Position numbers and translations under genes: made by a program. Source: Bacteroidia bacterium (GTDB lineage: Bacteria; Bacteroidota; Bacteroidia; Chitinophagales; Saprospiraceae). Taken from it: DNA of 11,242 nt. Of this stretch, positions 6,042 to 11,242 are shown in pieces. The notes beneath the pieces are model-generated. The model was not told the DNA's origin. It searched no databases and saw nothing but the letters and a program-made list of their open reading frames with translations. Positions within the stretch are counted from its first letter, which is position 1; every line of letters starts with the position of its first letter. The stretch spans positions 1-11,242 of the forward strand of contig JAUIIF010000083.1 of assembly GCA_030431945.1 (NCBI GenBank), read 5' to 3'.

Positions 6042-9000
6042 ATGCCGGAACAACCCCAACAGCCATTGTCCCAGGCGGACCTGCTCCGCCAGTGGAAGCT
6101 AAAACGTAAGCCAACGGCTGCGGGGATATCCGCACGTCCGGAAGGGACTTCCCTGCGTCCGACCAGCGGCCAGCAGCGGCTCTGGCTCCTCCAGGAGCTC
6201 TATCCTGCTAACGCTTTCTACCAATACGGTCACTGCTATAAGTTCAGCGGACCATTGAAAGCGGACCTACTGGAGGAAAGCTTCCGGCAGCTCATCAACC
6301 GGCACGAAATTCTCCGCACGAATTACTACCGGGCGGAGGAAGAAGTCCGGCTGCAGGTCCGTCCGCACGCCACCTTTCACCTGGAACAAACTGACCTCAG
6401 TCTGTTACCCCCTGCGGCGCGCGACGACCGGGCCCGACAAACGGCGGATACCGCCGTACGGCAACCTTTTAACCTGGCTGAAGACCTGCTGCTGCGGGCC
6501 ACCCTGATCCGGCTGGCTCCGGAAGAACACTGGCTCATCCTGTCACTGCACCATATTATTGGGGACCGGGCTTCCCTCCTCGTCCTAAACCCGGAACTCT
6601 ACCAACTGTACACCGCGCTGGCCCTACAGGTACCGGTAGCGCTGCCTTCCTTACCGGTGCAATTCCCGGATTACGCCCACTGGAAAAACGAACGCCCCCT
6701 GCCCGCAAGCAGCCTGCAATACTGGACGGACCAGCTGGCGGACGATCCTCCCCTCTCCGCCCTGCCCTTTGACCAACCCCGCCGGGCGGAGGCCAGTTAC
6801 GCCGGGGCCACCATTCAGCACGAGCTTACCGCGGAGGTCTCCGCAGGCGTAAAAAACCTGGCCCGCGACTTGGGAACAACGGCCAACGTTGTACTCCTGG
6901 CCGCTTACCAATCCCTGCACCTGCGCTACGGCGCCCCCCAGGACCTCACGATCGGCACTCCGGTCAGCATCCGCGATCGAAAAGAACTGGAGCACATGAT
7001 CGGTTTCCTGAACGAAACCGTCGTCCTGCGCAGCCGGTTTACCGACCCCGGCGAAACCTTCAGGGACTTCGTCCTGCGGGTTAAAGCTCAGGTCGAAGAA
7101 GCGCTGGAGCACAAGGATATTTCTTTTGACCACCTGGTCAATCACCTCCAGCCGCGCCGCGTTCCGGGAGCGAATCCGCTCTTCCAGAACATGTTTGTTT
7201 TCAACACCGAAGCCCCCCCGGCCCGGCTGCCGGAAGGGCTGACGGTGCAGGACGAAATGATGGACCTCGGCGTAGCCAAATTTGACCAAACCCTTTTTGC
7301 CACCGACCACGGCAGCCACTTCACCCTTGCCCTGGAATTCGCCCGCGACCTGTTTACCAGCACGACGGCCACCCGGATGCTGACCCACCAGGCAGTCCTT
7401 CTTGAAGACGCCGTAACCCGGCCGGACACCCCGCTGAGGCAACTGCGGCTCATGCCCCCGGCAGAAGCAGCCAGGGTGCTGGGCACCTGGAATGCAACGG
7501 AAACCAGCCTGCCCCGGCCGGCAAGCATCCTCGAACTGATCCTGGCCGCCGGCCACGCCACACCGCAGGCCACTGCCGTAGTTGGGCCGGACGGAGAACT
7601 TACCTACGAAGAACTCTGGCAGCGGGCGGACGAGCTCGCCGCCCGCTTACTCGCCGCCGGGATTACCCGGCAGGCTCCGGTGGGGCTCTACACGCCCCGT
7701 TCACTCCACCTCATCGTCGGCATTCTCGGCATCCTGCGGGCGGGGGCAGCCTACGTGCCGCTGGACCCCGATTACCCCGCCGGCCGCCGGCAACACATCA
7801 CCCGGGATGCGGGCATTACCACGCTGGTCGTTCACCCCGGCGCCCGCCAGGATTTTCAGGAAGAGGCGTATCAGATTATTGACATCCCGACCACGAAGAC
7901 CGGGACGGCGTTTGCACCACCAGCCATCGCGGCAACGGACCTGGCTTACCTGATTTATACTTCCGGAAGCACCGGAAAAGCCAAGGGCGTCGCCATCAAT
8001 CACGGCAACCTGGTCCACTCCACCACCGCCCGCCACGCCTTCTTCAGTCATCAGCCTACCTCCTTCCTGCTCCTGTCTTCCTTCTCTTTCGACAGTTCAG
8101 TAGCTGGTATTTTCTGGACGCTGAGCCAGGGGGGACAACTCGTGCTCCCACCTGCCAGAATTGAGCAGGACATGGCGCAACTGGCAGGCCTGATCACCCG
8201 CCACGCCATTTCCCACACCCTCCTGCTCCCCTCCCTGTACCAGCTGCTGCTGGAGTTCAGCGCCCCCCGCGCCCTCACCTCCCTCCGTACGGTTATGGTG
8301 GCGGGAGAGGCCTGCGCCCCCACCGTTGTCAAGGCCCACTTTGAGCGGTTGCCGGCCGTAGAGCTCGTCAACGAATACGGCCCTACCGAAGGGACGGTCT
8401 GGTGTACTGCCCACCGGCTTCAGCCCACCGATGCGGCGGGGCCGGTACCCATTGGCCGCCCGATTCCCAACGTAAAGAATTACGTACTCGACGCCCATCA
8501 GCAACCGGTTCCGGTCGGTGTTCCCGGAGAATTGTACGTAGCCGGCCCCGGGCTGGCCCCGGGCTACTGGCAGCGACCTGACCTGACCCGGGAACGTTTT
8601 CTGACCGTCACCCTGGGCGCGGACGCCGGTGCCAGCCAGGAAATCAGGGCAAGGATGTACAGAACGGGAGACCTCGTCAAATACCGCCCGGAGGGGCTCC
8701 TTGACTTTCTGGGCCGGGCGGACCAACAGGTTAAAATCCGGGGCTTCCGGGTGGAGCTGGAAGAAATCAGCCGGCAGCTGGACGGCCTGCCGGCCGTCCG
8801 GGAAGCCGTCACTACCGTCAGTACCAGTGGCCCTGCCTCCCGACTCATCGCCTACTACACCCTCCGGGAAGCCACCCCGAAAAACGAGTTACTCCGGGCC
8901 CTACGCCAGGTACTGCCTGAACATATGGTACCAGCAGTCTTGCTGGAGCTGCCCGAGCTGCCCCGGCTGCCCAATGGTAAAATTGACCGCAATGCCCTGC

Positions 9001-10079
9001 CACAGCCCACGGACACTGCCGTAGCTACCGATGGTTTCGTACCGCCGGAGACGGAGACTGAAAAAATACTTGCCGAGACCTGGCAAAAAGTACTGAAGGT
9101 ACCCGCCGTTGGCCTCGACGACAACTACTTCGATATTGGCGGAGACTCCATCCGGAGTATCCGGATCATTGCCCAGGCCCGTAAATCCGGACTGGAGCTG
9201 GCCCCTCATCACATTTTCACCCACCAGACGGTCCGGGAGCTGGCCGCCGTGCTCGACCGGGAAGCCGGTGAACGGGCGGAGAGCAATGCTGAGGCCAGCA
9301 CCGTTGTCCCCCTGCGTAAATCAGGATCAGCCGATCCGTTGTTTTGCATTCACGCCGGCGGCGGCCACGTTTTTTTCTACCAGCCCCTGGCGCGGCACCT
9401 GCCGGCTGATCGCCCCGTCTACGCCATTCAGCCCCCCACGCTGGCCGGGGCAGAAAACCTGCCGGAGAGTATTGCAGCCATGGCGGCGGACTACCTGCGG
9501 GAAATGCGTAAAGTGCGGCCCCACGGTCCCTACCACCTCCTGGGTACCTGCTTCAGCAACGCCGTGGTCCTCGAGATCGCCCACCAGCTTACCACGGCGG
9601 GCGAAGAAGTGGGCAGCCTCCTGTTCATCGACTCCGGCCCTACCCGCCTCGAGCCCGTTGCCCGCAAGCGTTTTTCTCCCGTGTACACGATGCTCCGTAT
9701 CCTGAAGGAAGGCAACTGGAAGCTGCTGCGGCGTAGCCTTTATCGCTACTGGTTCTACACCCGGCAGGCCCTGGGCGTACCGCTGGAAGACGAGCAAGGC
9801 AAGACCCTCCGCCTTACCATCAATGGCTTGTATAAACTTTACTCCGATTATAACTGGCAGCCGGTAGCGCAGCGGCTCACCCTGATCCGCAGCACCCAAT
9901 TTGCCGGTGACCCGGGCAAACAGTTTCACCTCGACCAGCTCACCAGGCTCGCCGCAGGCGGCCTGGAAGTAAGGGTTACCGAAGGAAACCACGGCGAGCT
10001 CTTTGCTCCTCCCTACGTGGAAGGCCTGGCGACAACCGTAGAAGCATGTCTGCAGGACACCGCTATCACCGTGATGTAA
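6042..10079 (+). CDS. Single-module non-ribosomal peptide synthetase, C-A-PCP-TE
   Basis: A complete 1345-residue one-module NRPS. The condensation domain (about 40-470) has RHEILRTNY and HHIIGDR (H170, H171, D175; the usual final Gly is Arg176). The adenylation domain (about 500-985) has all core motifs, including YTSGSTGKAKG (639-649), NEYGPTEG (777-784), YRTGDL and NGKIDRNAL with Lys980. Lining up with GrsA, the ten pocket residues are D684, S685, A688, L727, M752, A754, E778, V786, W787 and K980 (DSALMAEVWK). The Asp suggests an alpha-amino acid, but I recognise no known substrate. The carrier domain (about 1002-1070) has GGDSI with Ser1036 for phosphopantetheine. The thioesterase (about 1088-1345) has HAGGG, then GTCFS with Cys1170 where Ser is usual, Asp1197 and His1317. 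The start is ATG 6042 because it follows the HupE-like stop by one base; an in-frame ATG at 5988 would lie inside that gene. An N-terminal C domain implies a donor from elsewhere: a fatty acyl chain, or a carrier-bound peptide. No epimerase, tailoring domain or MbtH partner is visible. Confidence 0.95.
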   Translation: MPEQPQQPLSQADLLRQWKLKRKPTAAGISARPEGTSLRPTSGQQRLWLLQELYPANAFYQYGHCYKFSGPLKADLLEESFRQLINRHEILRTNYYRAEEEVRLQVRPHATFHLEQTDLSLLPPAARDDRARQTADTAVRQPFNLAEDLLLRATLIRLAPEEHWLILSLHHIIGDRASLLVLNPELYQLYTALALQVPVALPSLPVQFPDYAHWKNERPLPASSLQYWTDQLADDPPLSALPFDQPRRAEASYAGATIQHELTAEVSAGVKNLARDLGTTANVVLLAAYQSLHLRYGAPQDLTIGTPVSIRDRKELEHMIGFLNETVVLRSRFTDPGETFRDFVLRVKAQVEEALEHKDISFDHLVNHLQPRRVPGANPLFQNMFVFNTEAPPARLPEGLTVQDEMMDLGVAKFDQTLFATDHGSHFTLALEFARDLFTSTTATRMLTHQAVLLEDAVTRPDTPLRQLRLMPPAEAARVLGTWNATETSLPRPASILELILAAGHATPQATAVVGPDGELTYEELWQRADELAARLLAAGITRQAPVGLYTPRSLHLIVGILGILRAGAAYVPLDPDYPAGRRQHITRDAGITTLVVHPGARQDFQEEAYQIIDIPTTKTGTAFAPPAIAATDLAYLIYTSGSTGKAKGVAINHGNLVHSTTARHAFFSHQPTSFLLLSSFSFDSSVAGIFWTLSQGGQLVLPPARIEQDMAQLAGLITRHAISHTLLLPSLYQLLLEFSAPRALTSLRTVMVAGEACAPTVVKAHFERLPAVELVNEYGPTEGTVWCTAHRLQPTDAAGPVPIGRPIPNVKNYVLDAHQQPVPVGVPGELYVAGPGLAPGYWQRPDLTRERFLTVTLGADAGASQEIRARMYRTGDLVKYRPEGLLDFLGRADQQVKIRGFRVELEEISRQLDGLPAVREAVTTVSTSGPASRLIAYYTLREATPKNELLRALRQVLPEHMVPAVLLELPELPRLPNGKIDRNALPQPTDTAVATDGFVPPETETEKILAETWQKVLKVPAVGLDDNYFDIGGDSIRSIRIIAQARKSGLELAPHHIFTHQTVRELAAVLDREAGERAESNAEASTVVPLRKSGSADPLFCIHAGGGHVFFYQPLARHLPADRPVYAIQPPTLAGAENLPESIAAMAADYLREMRKVRPHGPYHLLGTCFSNAVVLEIAHQLTTAGEEVGSLLFIDSGPTRLEPVARKRFSPVYTMLRILKEGNWKLLRRSLYRYWFYTRQALGVPLEDEQGKTLRLTINGLYKLYSDYNWQPVAQRLTLIRSTQFAGDPGKQFHLDQLTRLAAGGLEVRVTEGNHGELFAPPYVEGLATTVEACLQDTAITVM

Positions 10080-10825
10080 CCGCTACCGGCTGGCAAGCGG
10101 TGGCCGGAGTGGCACCACTAGCCCCCGGGGAAGTACACGTCTGGCGTGTCCGGCTGGAAGACCAGCGCCCGGCCCTGCAGGCCTACTGGCCCCTGCTGGC
10201 TGCCGACGAGCAAAGCCGGGCGGGTAAATTCCATTATTCCCGCGATCAGGAGCGGTACCTGATCACCCGGGGATGCCTGCGGCGGCTGCTGGCTGCCTAC
10301 CTGCAGCAGCCTCCGGCAGCGCTGGCTTTCCGGTACACGGACTACGGTAAGCCCTTCCTGACGCCAGCCTCCGACCTTTCGTTCAATGTTTCCCACGCCG
10401 GCGGTTACGCCCTTTTTGCCTTTACCCCCCAGGCCCCCATTGGTGTAGACCTGGAGCTAACCGACGATACCATAGCCATTGAGCGACTTACCTCCCGTTT
10501 CTTTTCGCCCACCGAAGCACAGCAAGTGCTGGCCCTTCCCGCGCCGGAACGGGCCGGCGCTTTTTTCCGGACCTGGACCCGTAAGGAGGCCTTCCTGAAA
10601 GCGCACGGCCAGGGCCTGAGCCTGCCGCTTGATCAGTTCTCCGTCCCCGTTGCACTGACGTCCCCCCTGAAAATTTCCGCGATCGACTGGGCCGCGGGGA
10701 ACGAAAGCCGCTGGTCCCTGGCGTCCTTTACGGTTCAACCAGGGCTACCGGCAGCAGTCGTGGTAGAGGGGCCAATACGGCAAATTCGCTATTTTGATTA
10801 TCCCTTAGTGCTTCGTCATGCTTAA
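10046..10825 (+). CDS. Sfp-type 4'-phosphopantetheinyl transferase
   Basis: A 259-residue enzyme that moves the phosphopantetheine arm from coenzyme A to the serine of carrier domains, most obviously Ser1036 of the NRPS just upstream. Family signs are the NVSHAGGYALFAF region (about 113-125), IGVDLE with the metal-binding Asp135 and Glu137 (residues 132-137), and FFRTWTRKEAFLK (about 173-185) with W177, K180, E181 and K185. The length of about 230-260 residues fits the Sfp class rather than the short AcpS class. ATG at 10046 overlaps the end of the NRPS gene by 34 bp in another frame, which suggests coupled translation. It is the only ATG near the N-terminus; GTG codons around 10100 would remove some of the N-terminal extension, so the exact start is slightly uncertain. 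It is the last gene of the operon and is followed by a convergent gene after 23 bp. Confidence 0.94.
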   Translation: MSAGHRYHRDVTATGWQAVAGVAPLAPGEVHVWRVRLEDQRPALQAYWPLLAADEQSRAGKFHYSRDQERYLITRGCLRRLLAAYLQQPPAALAFRYTDYGKPFLTPASDLSFNVSHAGGYALFAFTPQAPIGVDLELTDDTIAIERLTSRFFSPTEAQQVLALPAPERAGAFFRTWTRKEAFLKAHGQGLSLPLDQFSVPVALTSPLKISAIDWAAGNESRWSLASFTVQPGLPAAVVVEGPIRQIRYFDYPLVLRHA

Positions 10826-10848
10826 GGCTGGAGTAATCCACGGCATCT

Positions 10849-11242
10849 TTAGGTAGCCTTGGCTAAACGCCGTTCCCAGCTGTCCACGATTTCTTCGAAT
10901 ACCGTCTGTAGTGGTTTGGTGATTGCCCAGTTTGGGTAGTGGGCCTGCATTTTCGTCAGGTCAGAAATATAGCAGATGTGATCCCCGGCACGGTTCTCTG
11001 CGGAGTACTGGTAGTTCATTGGCTTGCCGGTGATACCCGCGACGCGGTCAAAAGCTTCCAGAATGGAGGTAGAGTTGTCCCGGCCACCGCCGATATTGTA
11101 CACTTCTCCGCAGCGGGGATTGGCGAAGAACTCCTCGATGAAGCGTGCCACGTCGTAAGAGTGAATGTTGTCCCGTACCTGTTTTCCCTTGTAGCCGAAT
11201 ACGGTGTATTCTCCGCCCGTAACGTTTACCCGAATCAGGTAA
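10849..11242 (-). CDS. NAD-dependent sugar-nucleotide epimerase, C-terminal part (CDP-paratose-2-epimerase-like)
   Basis: The last 130 residues of a minus-strand gene whose 5' part lies beyond the right edge. The frame is open to base 11242. The segments YTVFGYKGKQVRDNIHSYD and GEVYNIGGGRDNSTSILEAF are typical of the C-terminal, substrate-binding part of extended short-chain dehydrogenase/reductases, closest to CDP-paratose 2-epimerase-like proteins. Such enzymes use bound NAD to epimerise a nucleotide sugar for O-antigen or capsule synthesis. The Rossmann domain and the YxxxK active site are outside the window, so the sugar cannot be stated. The gene faces the PPTase gene tail to tail across 23 bp and so is not part of the NRPS operon. 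I infer it is the end of a separate polysaccharide or cell-surface glycan locus. Confidence 0.9.
   Translation of the reverse strand, partial: YLIRVNVTGGEYTVFGYKGKQVRDNIHSYDVARFIEEFFANPRCGEVYNIGGGRDNSTSILEAFDRVAGITGKPMNYQYSAENRAGDHICYISDLTKMQAHYPNWAITKPLQTVFEEIVDSWERRLAKAT

Noticed and set aside
6651..7556. Long minus-strand open frame of 301 codons opposite the NRPS
   Set aside because: Low-complexity Gly/Gln/Arg-rich translation with no domain, explained by the GC-rich codon use of the NRPS on the other strand.
10824..10860. Inverted repeat AAGGCT / AGCCTT between the convergent PPTase and epimerase genes
   Set aside because: Only a 6-bp stem with a 25-base loop and no U-tract, so it is not convincing as a terminator.

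Overview
The window looks like a piece of a Bacteroidota chromosome. The outer-membrane receptor has the N-terminal carboxypeptidase-regulatory-like domain common in that phylum. Starts lack clear Shine-Dalgarno sequences, and the best promoter candidate has the Bacteroidota form TAnnTTTG. The rather high GC content would suit a Saprospiria/Lewinella-like lineage, but that placement is inference only.

Layout: on the minus strand at the left lie the N-terminal part of an acyl-CoA dehydrogenase (1-324, running off the edge) and a complete TonB-dependent receptor (394-2658), in the same direction 69 bp apart. A 301-bp intergenic region (2659-2959) separates them from a tightly packed plus-strand operon. 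That operon holds a PglK-like ABC exporter with fused permease and ATPase (2960-4786), a HupE/UreJ-type putative metal permease with a periplasmic N-terminal domain (4820-6040), a single-module NRPS with domain order C-A-PCP-TE (6042-10079), and an Sfp-type phosphopantetheinyl transferase (10046-10825). Gaps are 33 bp, then 1 bp, then a 34-bp overlap. A convergent minus-strand gene (10849 to the edge) encodes the C-terminus of a CDP-paratose-2-epimerase-like sugar-nucleotide epimerase and probably belongs to a separate polysaccharide locus.

How the genes may work together: the PPTase would activate the NRPS carrier domain, and the NRPS would join one amino acid to an acyl or peptidyl donor supplied from elsewhere. 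Its cysteine-type thioesterase would release the product, and the ABC protein would export or flip it. The receptor on the other strand could bring the product, or a metal complex of it, back through the outer membrane, with the HupE-like protein as an inner-membrane metal step. This reading as a small metallophore make-export-import unit is a hypothesis from gene order. No single gene proves it, and the amino acid cannot be assigned from the sequence.

The most unusual molecular details are in the NRPS: a Cys nucleophile in a GTCFS motif in the thioesterase, an unfamiliar adenylation code (DSALMAEVWK), a condensation motif ending in Arg (HHIIGDR), and a GGDSI carrier motif placed directly before a thioesterase.
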